Positions 32,973-41,657 of a DNA stretch of 64,000 bases are shown here, in pieces. Each line of letters opens with the position of its first letter. Within the stretch, counting starts at the first letter, position 1. The notes beneath the pieces were generated by a model, which saw only the letters and a list, made by a program, of their open reading frames with translations, ran no database searches and was not told the DNA's origin. A program made the translations under genes and the position numbers. The stretch comes from CALMNV01 sp035688975 (lineage in GTDB: Bacteria > Actinomycetota > Actinomycetes > Actinomycetales > Dermatophilaceae): positions 45,142 through 109,141 of the forward strand of contig NZ_DASSMH010000115.1 of assembly GCF_035688975.1 (NCBI RefSeq), written 5' to 3'.

Positions 32973-34871
32973 ATGAGCACCGGCGCCTACGCCCGCACCT
33001 ACCAGGCCAGCATCGAGGACCCCGCCGCGTTCTGGGGGGCGGCTGCGCAGGACATCGACTGGGTCACGCCCCCGACCACCGTCCTCGACGACTCGAACGC
33101 GCCGTTCTACCGGTGGTTCCCCGACGGCGAGCTCAACGTGTGCTTCAACGCCGTGGACCGGCACGTGGCCGCGGGCCGGGGCGACCAGCCGGCCATCCGC
33201 TACGACTCTCCCGTGACCGGGACCACGCGCACCATTGCGTATGCCGAGCTGCTCGAGCAGGTGCGGGCGGTCGCGGGGGGCCTGAGGGGGCTCGGGGTCG
33301 ACAAGGGCGACCGGGTCGTCATCTACATGCCGATGGTGCCCGAGGCGGTCGTCGCGATGCTCGCCTGCGCCCGGATCGGCGCCGTCCACTCCGTCGTCTT
33401 CGGCGGCTTCGCCCCACAGGAGCTCGCCGCGCGCATCGACGACGCCGCGCCCAAGGTCATCCTGTCCGCCTCGTGCGGGGTGGAGCCGAGCCGGGTCGTG
33501 CCCTACAAGCCGTTCCTCGACGAGGCGATCAACCGGTCCGCGCACCAGCCCGACACGTGCGTCATCCTCCAGCGCGAGCAGCAGCCGGCCGAGCTCGGGG
33601 AACGCGACGTCGACTGGCGCGACTTCGTCGCCGGTGACGCGGCCCGGGCGGGCGCCGACCCGGTCCCCGTGCGCGGCACCGACCCGCTCTACGTCCTCTA
33701 CACGTCCGGCACGACGGGCAAGCCGAAGGGCATCGTGCGCGACAGCGGTGGGTATGCCGTGGCGCTGCGCTGGTCGATGAAGGCCATCTACGACGTCGGG
33801 CCGGGCGAGACGCTCTTCACGGCGAGCGACGTCGGATGGGTCGTCGGCCACTCCTACATCGTCTACGCGCCGCTGCTCACCGGCGCCACGACGGTGCTCT
33901 ACGAGGGCAAGCCGGTCGGCACCCCGGACGCCGGGGCCTTCTGGCGGGTCATCGCGGACTACGGCGTCAAGGCCCTCTTCACGGCCCCGACGGCCTTCCG
34001 CGCGATCAAGAAGGAGGACTCCGGGGCCACGCTCCTCGCGGCATACGACCTCGCCGGCTTCGAGACGCTCTTCCTCGCTGGGGAGCGGCTCGACCCGGAC
34101 ACCTACGAGTGGGCTTCCGCCACGCTCCGGGTGCCGGTCATCGACAACTGGTGGCAGACGGAGACCGACTGGCCGATCGCGGCCAACCCCAAGGGCATCG
34201 AGCAGCTGCCGATCAAGCCGGGGTCGCCCTCGGTCCCGGTGCCGGGCTACGACGTGCGGGTGCTCGACGGGGAGGGCAACGAGGTCGAGCGGGGCCGGGA
34301 GGGGGCGATCTGCATCAGGCTGCCCATGCCGCCGGGGACCCTGCCGACGCTGTGGCGCGACGACGAGCGCTACGTCAGCTCCTACCTGTCCGCCTACCCC
34401 GGCTACTACCTCACCGGAGACGGCGGCTACATCGACGAGGACGGCTACATCTTCGTCATGGGCCGCACCGACGACGTCCTCAACGTCGCGGGCCACCGGC
34501 TCTCGACCGGCTCCATCGAGTCCGCCCTGGCCGGGCACGAGGCGGTCGCCGAGTGCGCCGTCATCGGTGTGCGCGACGAGCTCAAGGGCCAGGTGCCGAG
34601 GGCCCTGGTCGTGCTCAAGTCCGGCGTCGACGCCGCAGCCGACGGGGAGCGGATCTGCAGGGAGCTCGTCCAGCGGGTCCGGGCGGAGGTGGGCGCGGTC
34701 GCCGCCCTGCAGCAGGTCGACATCGTCCCGGGCCTGCCGAAGACCCGCTCCGGCAAGATCCTGCGCAAGACGATGCGCGAGATCGCCGACGGTGGCTCGC
34801 CCTCGGTGCCCGCCACCATCGAGGACGCCGGCGTCCTCGACGCGCTCGGCCCCGTCCTGCGCCGGGACTGA
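32973..34871 (+). CDS. prpE: acyl-CoA synthetase, propionyl-CoA synthetase type
   Basis: A 632-residue ANL-superfamily enzyme activating propionate (or acetate) with ATP and CoA. Adenylation motifs are YTSGTTGKPKGIVRD, DNWWQTETDWPIAANP, TGDGGYIDEDGYIFVMGRTDD and the lysine motif KTRSGKILRKTMREI. The N-terminal AFWGAAAQDIDW block and the WWQTE context fit PrpE better than Acs. CAGAGT lies 6 nt before the ATG, though GTGAGG could also act as ribosome-binding site. No other propionate genes adjoin it. Confidence 0.85.
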   Translation: MSTGAYARTYQASIEDPAAFWGAAAQDIDWVTPPTTVLDDSNAPFYRWFPDGELNVCFNAVDRHVAAGRGDQPAIRYDSPVTGTTRTIAYAELLEQVRAVAGGLRGLGVDKGDRVVIYMPMVPEAVVAMLACARIGAVHSVVFGGFAPQELAARIDDAAPKVILSASCGVEPSRVVPYKPFLDEAINRSAHQPDTCVILQREQQPAELGERDVDWRDFVAGDAARAGADPVPVRGTDPLYVLYTSGTTGKPKGIVRDSGGYAVALRWSMKAIYDVGPGETLFTASDVGWVVGHSYIVYAPLLTGATTVLYEGKPVGTPDAGAFWRVIADYGVKALFTAPTAFRAIKKEDSGATLLAAYDLAGFETLFLAGERLDPDTYEWASATLRVPVIDNWWQTETDWPIAANPKGIEQLPIKPGSPSVPVPGYDVRVLDGEGNEVERGREGAICIRLPMPPGTLPTLWRDDERYVSSYLSAYPGYYLTGDGGYIDEDGYIFVMGRTDDVLNVAGHRLSTGSIESALAGHEAVAECAVIGVRDELKGQVPRALVVLKSGVDAAADGERICRELVQRVRAEVGAVAALQQVDIVPGLPKTRSGKILRKTMREIADGGSPSVPATIEDAGVLDALGPVLRRD

Positions 34872-34881
34872 ACCACCCCCT

Positions 34882-34963
34882 CACGTCGAGTGGCCAGTTC
34901 CGTGCAGGGCCCGCACCCACCTGCCCCGCCCCCACGTCGAGTGGCCAGTTCCGTGCAGGGCCC
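34882..34963. repeat. 31-bp direct repeat between prpE and the LOG-family gene
   Basis: CACGTCGAGTGGCCAGTTCC followed by GTGCAGGGCCC is present twice without change (34882-34912 and 34933-34963), 20 bp apart. It lies in the gap between two convergent genes. No further copy was seen in the window. Confidence 0.85.
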
Positions 34964-34984
34964 ACGCGCGTCCCGGGGCAACGC

Positions 34985-36094
34985 TCACGTGGCAATGCGT
35001 GCAACCGCTGCGTCGAGGTCGTCGACGAGGTGCAGTGAGCCCGCCATCCGCCGGCTCCGGGCCAGCGCCTGCAGCGCCGGCCAGATCGGCAGCTGCTCCG
35101 TCCAGTGCCACCGACCGACCAGGACGAGGGGTGGCAGCGGCGCCTCCTCGCGGGCGTAGTAGAGGGGCGTGACCGCCTGGAAGATCTCCTGCACGGTGCC
35201 CGCCGCGCCGGGCAGCACGACGACGCCCCCCGTGCAGCGGGCGAGGAGGCCGTCCTCGCGGATCGCGTTGGAGAAGTACTTGGCCACGACGTCGCAGAAG
35301 ACGTTGGGCGGCTCGTGGCCATAGAACCACGTCGGGATGCCGAGCGAGCGGGCCGACGGGCCCAGCGTGTCCGTCGGCGCTGGCGGCTCGTCGCCGACGA
35401 TGGTCTGGCGCACCTGCAGCGCGAGCGACGCCCACGAGGTGACGTCAGGGCGGAAGGAGGGCACCCGCTCCAGCCGACCGAGCGCCTCGGACAGGGCGAC
35501 GCGGTCGCGGCAGAACGCCCCGAGGTTGGCCGCCTCCATCGCACCCGGGCCCCCGCCGGTCGCGACGAGGTGCCCCGCCTCGGCCAGGTCGTGTCCCAGG
35601 CCAGCGGCGGCGGCATACCCCGTCGACCCGCGGGCCAGCGCGTGCCCACCCATGACGCCCACGACCGACCGGCCGGCGACGAACTCGTCCAGCTCGTCGG
35701 TGACCGCGTCGTCGTGGATGGCGCGGATCAGCGTGCAGTAGGCGTCGGTGCGTAGCCGGGCGTCGACCGACCAGGCGTAGGCGCGGGCGTCGGGGGTCGC
35801 CGCGTAGCCACCGGCGTCCAGCCCGGCATACAGCTCCTGCGGCAGGTAGAGGCCCCGCCAGGGGTCGACGGGCGCATCCGTCACGGCGGGGAAGAGGATC
35901 GCGCCCCGGACCTGGAGCGCGTGCGCGACGTCGGCCGGAACCGTGCCACCGAGCACGACGAGCCCCCTGAGGTCGTCGTGCTCGGCCAGCCGGTCGCCGT
36001 AGGCCGTGAGGTCGAGGTGCTGCAGGCGCAGTCCGCGAAGGGAGCCGCCCCCGTCGAGGTGGTCGTCCAGCTCGTCGAGGTCCTCGATCTCCAT
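34985..36094 (-). CDS. LOG-family (Rossmann, nucleotide-binding) protein
   Basis: A 369-residue protein. The central domain has GVMGGHALARGSTGYAAAA, LVATGGGPGAMEAANLGAF and LPGAAGTVQEIFQAV, variants of the LOG-family GGGxxGxM and PGGxGTxxE motifs. The enzyme class includes nucleoside 5'-monophosphate phosphoribohydrolases, but this long form with about 130 extra N-terminal residues has no assigned reaction. CACAAT lies 6 nt upstream of the start, giving a likely leaderless transcript divergent from the AEC transporter gene. Confidence 0.78.
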   Translation of the reverse strand: MEIEDLDELDDHLDGGGSLRGLRLQHLDLTAYGDRLAEHDDLRGLVVLGGTVPADVAHALQVRGAILFPAVTDAPVDPWRGLYLPQELYAGLDAGGYAATPDARAYAWSVDARLRTDAYCTLIRAIHDDAVTDELDEFVAGRSVVGVMGGHALARGSTGYAAAAGLGHDLAEAGHLVATGGGPGAMEAANLGAFCRDRVALSEALGRLERVPSFRPDVTSWASLALQVRQTIVGDEPPAPTDTLGPSARSLGIPTWFYGHEPPNVFCDVVAKYFSNAIREDGLLARCTGGVVVLPGAAGTVQEIFQAVTPLYYAREEAPLPPLVLVGRWHWTEQLPIWPALQALARSRRMAGSLHLVDDLDAAVARIAT

Positions 36095-36170
36095 GGCGCC
36101 ATTGTGCCGAGCCGCCTGCACGGCCCGGACCGGACGCACTTGCCACATCCACCGGTGGCAGGATCGGCGG

Positions 36171-37112
36171 ATGCTCGGCGTGCTGCAGGGGTTCGCGACG
36201 ATCGGGGCGGTCGTCGCCGTCGGCTGGCTGCTCGCCCACGTGCGCGTCCTCGACGAGACGGCGCAGGTCGCCCTGTCCCGGCTGGCCTTCGCCGTCGCGT
36301 CGCCGGCGCTGCTGCTCACGGTCATGCAGCGCACGCCGCTGGGCGCCCTGCTCTCGCCCAACCTCTGGACCTCGCTGGCGAGCGTCGCCGCCGTCGTCGC
36401 GGCGTATGTCGCCCTCGCCGTCGTCCGCTGGCCCGGGCGGTCGCTCGGCGAGCGGGTCGTCGGGAGCCTCTGCGCCTCCTACGTCAACGCGGGCAACCTC
36501 GGCATCCCGATCACGCTCTACGTCCTCGGCGACGTGGCCTGGGTGGCGCCGACGCTGCTCCTCCAGCTGCTCGTGCTCACGCCGGTGGCCATGGCGCTCC
36601 TGGACCGCGACGCCCGGTCCGGCCGGCCCACGCTCTGGCACGCGCTGCGAGGGGCGGGCGGCAACCCGGTCACGGTGGGAGCGGTCGCGGGGCTGCTGCT
36701 CGCCGCCCTCCAGGTGCAACTGCCTCGGGTGGTCTCGGCCGCCGTGGAGCTCCTCGGTGCGATGGCCGTCCCGTCGATGCTCATCGCCTTCGGGATCTCG
36801 CTGCGGCTCGGTCCACGACCGGCGGCGGGGGAGTCCGCCGGCCACGTCGGCCTCCTCGTGGTGCTGAAGACGCTCGTCCAGCCCGCGGTGGCGCTCGGCG
36901 TCGGCGCCGCGGCGTTCGGGCTGCGCGGGCACGCGCTCTTCGCCGTCGTCGTGACGGGTGCCCTCCCGACGGCGCAGAACGTCTTCACGTATGCCGTGCG
37001 CTACCGCCGGGAGGTGCACCTGGCCCGGGACGTCGTCCTGCTCAGCACCTTCGCCTCGGTCCCGGTCATCCTCGGGATCGCGGCGGGCTTCCACGCCCTG
37101 GCCGGGATCTGA
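36171..37112 (+). CDS. AEC-family transporter
   Basis: A 313-residue auxin-efflux-carrier-type permease with about ten hydrophobic helices. Conserved features are the NAGNLGIPI motif in helix 4 and the second-half MAVPSMLIAFGISL and GALPTAQNVFTYA. Family members move small organic acids such as malate. CAGGAT is exactly 6 nt before the ATG. It converges on the next gene with only 6 bp between stop codons. Confidence 0.87.
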   Translation: MLGVLQGFATIGAVVAVGWLLAHVRVLDETAQVALSRLAFAVASPALLLTVMQRTPLGALLSPNLWTSLASVAAVVAAYVALAVVRWPGRSLGERVVGSLCASYVNAGNLGIPITLYVLGDVAWVAPTLLLQLLVLTPVAMALLDRDARSGRPTLWHALRGAGGNPVTVGAVAGLLLAALQVQLPRVVSAAVELLGAMAVPSMLIAFGISLRLGPRPAAGESAGHVGLLVVLKTLVQPAVALGVGAAAFGLRGHALFAVVVTGALPTAQNVFTYAVRYRREVHLARDVVLLSTFASVPVILGIAAGFHALAGI

Positions 37113-37118
37113 CCGCCC

Positions 37119-37862
37119 TCAGAAGTCCCCGCCGCCGAAGTCCCCGCCGAAGTCCCCGCCGCCGAAGTCGCCGAACCCGCCGCCGAAGTCGCTGCCGAGG
37201 TCGCCACCGCCGTCCCCGGCGTAGTCCACCCCCGAGTCGGCGCCGGTGTCCGCGCCCGTGTCCGCGCCCGAGTCGCCGCTGTCGCCGGCTGGGTCACCCG
37301 TGTCGGCGGCGGCCGCCGCCTCGGGGGAATCGTCGAAGCCGCCCATCATCGCGTCGGCGATGGCGGAGCCGACCACGACGCCGGCGATGGTCCCGAGCAT
37401 CGAGCCGGCGAACATGCCACCCATGCCCATGCCACCCATGCCCATGCCACCGCGGCCCATGCCCATGCCGCCACCGCCGAACGCCTGTGGCAGGTAGCCG
37501 GGCTGGCGCATCTCGGCCCGGGTCGCGGCCCGCGCGAGCTCGGCCGGATCGGCACGGGTCGGCCGCTCGGCCTCGGGCAGGTCGGCGCTCATCCGCTGCA
37601 GCACCTGCTGGCGCTGCTCCTGCGTCAGCTTCTCGAACGCCTCGCGGTGCACCTGCTCGATGGCCTCGGGCGGCGCGGTGCGCAGCAGGTACTTGTACCG
37701 CGCGATGGCGCGCTCGTCCTCCTCCGAGGCGCCGCCCGAGGGAGCCGGCACGGCATACGGCTGGCCCGAGGGCGGCGGAAGCGAGCCATCGCGCGGGGCC
37801 GGGGCGCCGGTGCGGGACGAGGAGAGCGGCTCACGGCCGAGCAGCCGGTCGAGAAAACCCAT
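37119..37862 (-). CDS. Gly/Met-rich protein with C-terminal DFGG repeats, function unknown
   Basis: A 247-residue protein. Residues 1-75 are Pro/Ser-rich after a short amphipathic start (MGFLDRLLGRE). Residues about 50-110 are a charged helical segment (DERAIARYKYLLRTAPPEAI, EKLTQEQRQQVLQRMSADL). Next come GMGMGRGGMGMGGMGMGG, one hydrophobic stretch (GTIAGVVVGSAIADAMMGG), an Asp/Gly/Ala-rich part and the ending GGGFGDFGGGDFGGDFGGGD. Codon repeats underlie both low-complexity parts. It may be membrane-attached or form condensate-like assemblies; I recognise no assigned family. AAGGGG supports the start. Confidence 0.75.
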   Translation of the reverse strand: MGFLDRLLGREPLSSSRTGAPAPRDGSLPPPSGQPYAVPAPSGGASEEDERAIARYKYLLRTAPPEAIEQVHREAFEKLTQEQRQQVLQRMSADLPEAERPTRADPAELARAATRAEMRQPGYLPQAFGGGGMGMGRGGMGMGGMGMGGMFAGSMLGTIAGVVVGSAIADAMMGGFDDSPEAAAAADTGDPAGDSGDSGADTGADTGADSGVDYAGDGGGDLGSDFGGGFGDFGGGDFGGDFGGGDF

Positions 37863-37966
37863 GGTGGGACCCCTTGGAGTGTCGATGCTGGGAGTGTGCT
37901 GACAACGACACCCCTACCCCGTGAAGTTCCCGCTACAACCGGGTCCGACGGGCGGGCCCCCCCGGG

Positions 37967-39472
37967 TCAACAGGCCATGAGGCCGAGGGCGAAGCCACGA
38001 GCGTGCAGCCGCGGGACGAGCAGGTCGACGGCCGCCACGGTCTGTGACCGGTCGCCGCCGCCGTCATGGAGCAGGATCCGGGCGCCGGGAGCGACGGCCG
38101 CGAGAACCCGGTCGACGATCGTCCACGTGCCCGGCCGCGACCAGTCGCGGGGGTCGACGGTCCAGAGGATCTGGCGCTGGCCGCGTCCCACGATGATGCC
38201 GAGCACCCGGCTGTTCGTGGCGCCGTAGGGCGGGCGGACACAGCGGGGCCGGTAGCCCAGCGCGGACTCCATGCGGTCCAGCTCCGAGGTGATGGAGGCG
38301 TTCGGGAGGGTCGTCAGGTCCGGGTGGTCCCAGGTGTGGTTGCCGACGAGGTGACCTGCGGCGCGCACGGATCGGGTGACGTCCGGGGCGGCCGCGATGT
38401 TCTGTCCGACCTCGAAGAAGACCGCACGAACGCCGTACTTGAGAAGGACCGCAAGGACCTGCGGGGTATAGGTGCGGTGGGGGCCGTCGTCGAAGGTGAG
38501 GTAGACCGTCCCGGCAGACGGCGGCGGCGGCGGCGGAGGTGGAGGTGGAGGTGGCGGGGGCGGGGGCGCGGCGCCTTCGCCCGGGAGGCGGATCGCCTGC
38601 CAGCCGGCGCCGATGACGGGGTAGGGCGAGACCCACCCGCCGGTCCCGTTGCCTCGATACAGGATGAGGTGCCCGTCGGCGGCCCGGGCGAGGACGTCGC
38701 TTCGCCCGTCGCCGGACCAGTCGCCGACGCCGAGGAGTGCCGTGAACTGGTTCCAGCCCCGGCCGACCACCATGGCGCCGGTGACGCCACCGGCGCCGTC
38801 CCCCCGGAAGAGCTGCAGGTCGCCGGTGGCGGTGTTGCGGGCGAGGAAGTCGACGACCCGGTCGCCGTCCCAGTCGCCGGTGAGCACGAGGCCGTCGTAC
38901 GAGCCCCAGCCGCTGCCGACCTGCCTGGCCCCGGAGAACCCGCCCGTCCCGTTGCCGGTGTAGAGCCAGAGTGCGCCGGTGTCCCTGCGGACGGCGAGCA
39001 GATCGGCTCGTCCGTCGCCGCTCCAGTCCCCCGGCGAGAAGATCTGGCTGAAGACGTTCCAGCCGCTGCCGATGGCCGTCCAGTCGCGGAACCCCCCGGC
39101 CCCGTTGCCGGAGTAGAGCCACAGGGACCCGTTGTTCGGGTCCCGGGCGATGACGTCGGTCCCCGGCCGGCCGTCCCAGTCGCCGACGAGGCGGATGTGG
39201 TCCCGCGCGCTCCATCCGGTGCCGAGCTGGGTGCGCACCCCGGAGAAGCCGCCGAGGCCGTCGCCGCGATAGAGCCAGAGCACGCCGTCGCTCGTCGGGC
39301 CGACGATGTCGGGGTGGCCGTCGCCGCTGAAGTCGGAGGCCACCGTCGCGGTGACCGGGGTCACGGCCCCCGCCGGTGTCGCGGGCCCCATGGCGGGAAG
39401 GGCCAGTGCCCCGGTCAACAAGGCCCCGCAGAGCGCCGCACCCCACCTGCCACCACGCCCACGGCCGTTCAT
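37967..39472 (-). CDS. secreted FG-GAP/VCBS beta-propeller with NodB polysaccharide deacetylase domain
   Basis: A 501-residue exported protein. A signal peptide (about 1-36) is followed by roughly five to six FG-GAP/VCBS-like repeats, each with DWDGDG-type calcium loops and LWLYxGNGxGGF. A linker of 17 consecutive prolines (near residue 310) leads to a NodB deacetylase domain: TFDDGPHRTYTP, HTWDHPDLTTL and RPPYGATNSRV with DPRDWSRPG. It should remove acetyl groups from cell-wall or extracellular polysaccharide, with the propeller binding a surface or glycan. GAAGGG precedes the start. Confidence 0.88.
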   Translation of the reverse strand: MNGRGRGGRWGAALCGALLTGALALPAMGPATPAGAVTPVTATVASDFSGDGHPDIVGPTSDGVLWLYRGDGLGGFSGVRTQLGTGWSARDHIRLVGDWDGRPGTDVIARDPNNGSLWLYSGNGAGGFRDWTAIGSGWNVFSQIFSPGDWSGDGRADLLAVRRDTGALWLYTGNGTGGFSGARQVGSGWGSYDGLVLTGDWDGDRVVDFLARNTATGDLQLFRGDGAGGVTGAMVVGRGWNQFTALLGVGDWSGDGRSDVLARAADGHLILYRGNGTGGWVSPYPVIGAGWQAIRLPGEGAAPPPPPPPPPPPPPPPPSAGTVYLTFDDGPHRTYTPQVLAVLLKYGVRAVFFEVGQNIAAAPDVTRSVRAAGHLVGNHTWDHPDLTTLPNASITSELDRMESALGYRPRCVRPPYGATNSRVLGIIVGRGQRQILWTVDPRDWSRPGTWTIVDRVLAAVAPGARILLHDGGGDRSQTVAAVDLLVPRLHARGFALGLMAC

Positions 39473-39548
39473 GATCAGCCCTTCACGCCCCTCAGGGCCA
39501 TGGTCGCGCGGCAGCCTCCGCAGGGGTAGGGGCCAAGGTCCCGCCCGT

Positions 39549-39626
39549 CTCAGCGGTGGTTCTCAGTGGTGGTTCTCAGTGGTGGTTCTCAGCGGTGGTT
39601 CTCAGCGGTGGTTCTCAGAGGTGGTT
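39549..39626. repeat. six tandem 13-mers at the 3' end of the aminotransferase gene
   Basis: Six copies of CTCAG(C/T/A)GGTGGTT in a row. The last copy (39614-39626) is the end of the minus-strand aminotransferase gene itself, including its stop codon (read as AAC CAC CTC TGA). The other five lie downstream of the stop. The array looks like slipped-strand expansion of the gene's 3' end. Confidence 0.9.
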
Positions 39627-41057
39627 CTCCGCCTCCGTGAGCACCGACCGCAGCCGCGACTCCATCTCGTCGAACTGCTCCGGGCCCATCGTCAGCGGCG
39701 GCGCGAGCTGCACGACGGGGTCGCCGCGGTCGTCGGCGCGGCAGTAGAGCCCCGCGTCGAAGAGCGCCTTGGACAGGAAGCCGCGCAGCAGCCGCTCGGC
39801 CTCTGCGTCGTCGAAGGTCTCGCGCGTCGCCTTGTCCTTGACCAGCTCGATCCCGTAGAAGTAGCCGGCGCCGCGGACGTCGCCCACGAGCGGCAGGTCG
39901 AGCAGCCGCTCGAGCGTGGCGCGGAACGCCGGGGCGTTGTCCTTAACGTGCTGGGTCAGGCCCTCGCGCTCGAAGATGTCGAGGTTGGCCATGGCGACGG
40001 CCGCCGAGACGGGGTGGCCGCCGAAGGTGTAGCCGTGCGGGAAGTACGTCGTGCCGTGCCGGAAGGGCTCGAAGAGCCGGTCGCTCGCGATCATCGCGCC
40101 GATGGGGGAGTAGCCGCTCGTCAGCCCCTTGGCGCAGGTGATGATGTCGGGCACGTAGCCGAAGTCGTCGCAGGCGAACATCGAGCCGATCCGCCCGAAG
40201 GCGCAGATGACCTCGTCGGAGACGAGCAGCACGTCATGCGCGTCACAGATCTCGCGGACCCGCTGGAAGTAGCCGGACGGCGGCGGGAAGCAGCCGCCCG
40301 AGTTCTGCACCGGCTCGAGGAAGACCGCCGCGACGGTGTCCGGCCCCTCGAACTCGATCGCCTCGGCGATGCGGTCCGCGGCCCACCGGCCGAAGGCCTG
40401 CTCGTCGTGTCGCAGGTGCTCCGGTGCCCGGTAGGCGTTGGTGTTGGGCACCTTGAACGCGCCGGGCACGAGCGGCTCGAACATCTCCTTGGCGGCCGGT
40501 ATGCCGGTGATGGACAGGGCTCCCTGCGGGGTGCCGTGATAGGCGACGGCGCGGGAGATGACCTTGTGCTTCGTCGGCCTGCCCGTCAGCTTGAAGTACT
40601 GCTTGGCCAGCTTCCACGCCGTCTCGACCGCCTCGCCGCCACCCGTGGTGAAGAAGACCCGGTTGAGGTCGCCGGGAGCGTATGCCGCGAGCCGCTCGGC
40701 GAGCTCGATCGCGCTCGGGTGCGCGTAGGACCAGAGCGGGAAGAACGCCAGCTCGCGGGCCTGGCGTGCGGCCGCCTCGGCGAGCTCCTCGCGGCCGTGC
40801 CCGACCTGGACGACGAAGAGCCCGGCGAGGCCGTCGATGTACTCGTTGCCACGGTCGTCCCAGAGGGTCCAGCCACGGCCTCGGGTGATGACCGGGACCG
40901 AGTGCCCCAGTCCGCCCGCCGAGCCGGGCTCCTCGAAGACCGAGTGCCGCGTGAAGTGCATCCACAGGTGGTCGCGGGCCGCCTGGGCGTAGGTGGCGCC
41001 GGTGCGGGTGGACCGGTCGGACTCCGGCTCCCACACGTCGTTCGGGTCGACGGTCAT
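39615..41057 (-). CDS. class III aminotransferase (putrescine/omega-amino acid type)
   Basis: A 480-residue PLP enzyme of the SpuC/putrescine-pyruvate and omega-amino-acid aminotransferase group. It has DGLAGLFVVQVGHGREEL, FFTTGGGEAVETAWKLAKQY, LEPVQNSGGCFPPPSGYF, SDEVICAFGRIGSMF and the PLP lysine in ITCAKGLTSGYSPIGA. A GYTFGGHPVSAA block follows. Context makes putrescine to 4-aminobutanal (or GABA to succinate semialdehyde) the likely reaction. The start overlaps the lrp stop (ATGA), so it is co-transcribed with the regulator. Confidence 0.88.
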   Translation of the reverse strand: MTVDPNDVWEPESDRSTRTGATYAQAARDHLWMHFTRHSVFEEPGSAGGLGHSVPVITRGRGWTLWDDRGNEYIDGLAGLFVVQVGHGREELAEAAARQARELAFFPLWSYAHPSAIELAERLAAYAPGDLNRVFFTTGGGEAVETAWKLAKQYFKLTGRPTKHKVISRAVAYHGTPQGALSITGIPAAKEMFEPLVPGAFKVPNTNAYRAPEHLRHDEQAFGRWAADRIAEAIEFEGPDTVAAVFLEPVQNSGGCFPPPSGYFQRVREICDAHDVLLVSDEVICAFGRIGSMFACDDFGYVPDIITCAKGLTSGYSPIGAMIASDRLFEPFRHGTTYFPHGYTFGGHPVSAAVAMANLDIFEREGLTQHVKDNAPAFRATLERLLDLPLVGDVRGAGYFYGIELVKDKATRETFDDAEAERLLRGFLSKALFDAGLYCRADDRGDPVVQLAPPLTMGPEQFDEMESRLRSVLTEAENHL

Positions 41058-41545
41058 CGGGTCCCCCAGTTGTAGAGCTGTTTGTTGAGCTTGAGGTAGA
41101 CGAAGGTCTCCGTGACGGTCACGGAGGGAAGGTTTCGGATCCGGGTGGTGAGCAGCTCGAGCAGGTGGTCGTCGTCCTCGCAGACCACCTCGGCGAGGAT
41201 GTCGAAGCTGCCGGCGGTGGTGACGACGTAGGAGACCTCCTCGATGGCGGAGAGCGCCTGCGCCACTGCAGTCATGTCGCCGGCGACCCGTATGCCGACC
41301 ATCGCCTGGCGTTGGAAGCCCACCTGCAGAGGGTCGGTCACGGCGACGATCTGCATCACCTGGGCATCGAGCAGGCGCTGCACGCGCTGGCGCACCGCCG
41401 CCTCCGACAGGCCCACCTCGCCGGCGATCGAGGCATAGGACTTTCGCCCGTCCTGCTGCAGCTGCTCGATGATCGACTTGGAGACGTCGTCAAGGCTGGT
41501 CGGGGCCTGGCGGCCCGGCCGCCCGCGGGCCCGCTTGGTCGTCAT
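41054..41545 (-). CDS. Lrp/AsnC-family transcriptional regulator
   Basis: A 163-residue regulator. The N-terminal HTH is in LDDVSKSIIEQLQQDGRKSY and AGEVGLSEAAVRQRVQRLLD. The C-terminal RAM/AsnC ligand-binding domain includes VGIRVAGDMTAVAQALS and ILAEVVCEDDDHLLELL. A basic tail before the HTH (KRARGRPGRQ) is AT-hook-like. It probably controls the divergent polyamine catabolic genes. CACCAT lies 6 nt before the ATG at 41545. Confidence 0.9.
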   Translation of the reverse strand: MTTKRARGRPGRQAPTSLDDVSKSIIEQLQQDGRKSYASIAGEVGLSEAAVRQRVQRLLDAQVMQIVAVTDPLQVGFQRQAMVGIRVAGDMTAVAQALSAIEEVSYVVTTAGSFDILAEVVCEDDDHLLELLTTRIRNLPSVTVTETFVYLKLNKQLYNWGTR

Positions 41546-41657
41546 GCCTCGATGGTGACCTGCGCAACCGCGCCTTGGCAACCACGATTGCGACTGAATC
41601 CGAAGCCAGCGCACCGACAGCCTTTCGAATTCGTAGGGACCGGCCTACCATGCCCAC
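41546..41657. promoter_or_regulatory. divergent promoter region between lrp and the aldehyde dehydrogenase
   Basis: The 112-bp region holds two facing promoters: CACCAT (complement of 41552-41557) for the regulator and TACCAT (41646-41651) for the dehydrogenase, both 6 nt from their start codons. Between them lie TTTCGAATTCG (41623-41633, with palindrome CGAATTCG) and repeated GCAACC words (near 41564 and 41579), possible binding sites for the Lrp-type protein. Confidence 0.5.
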
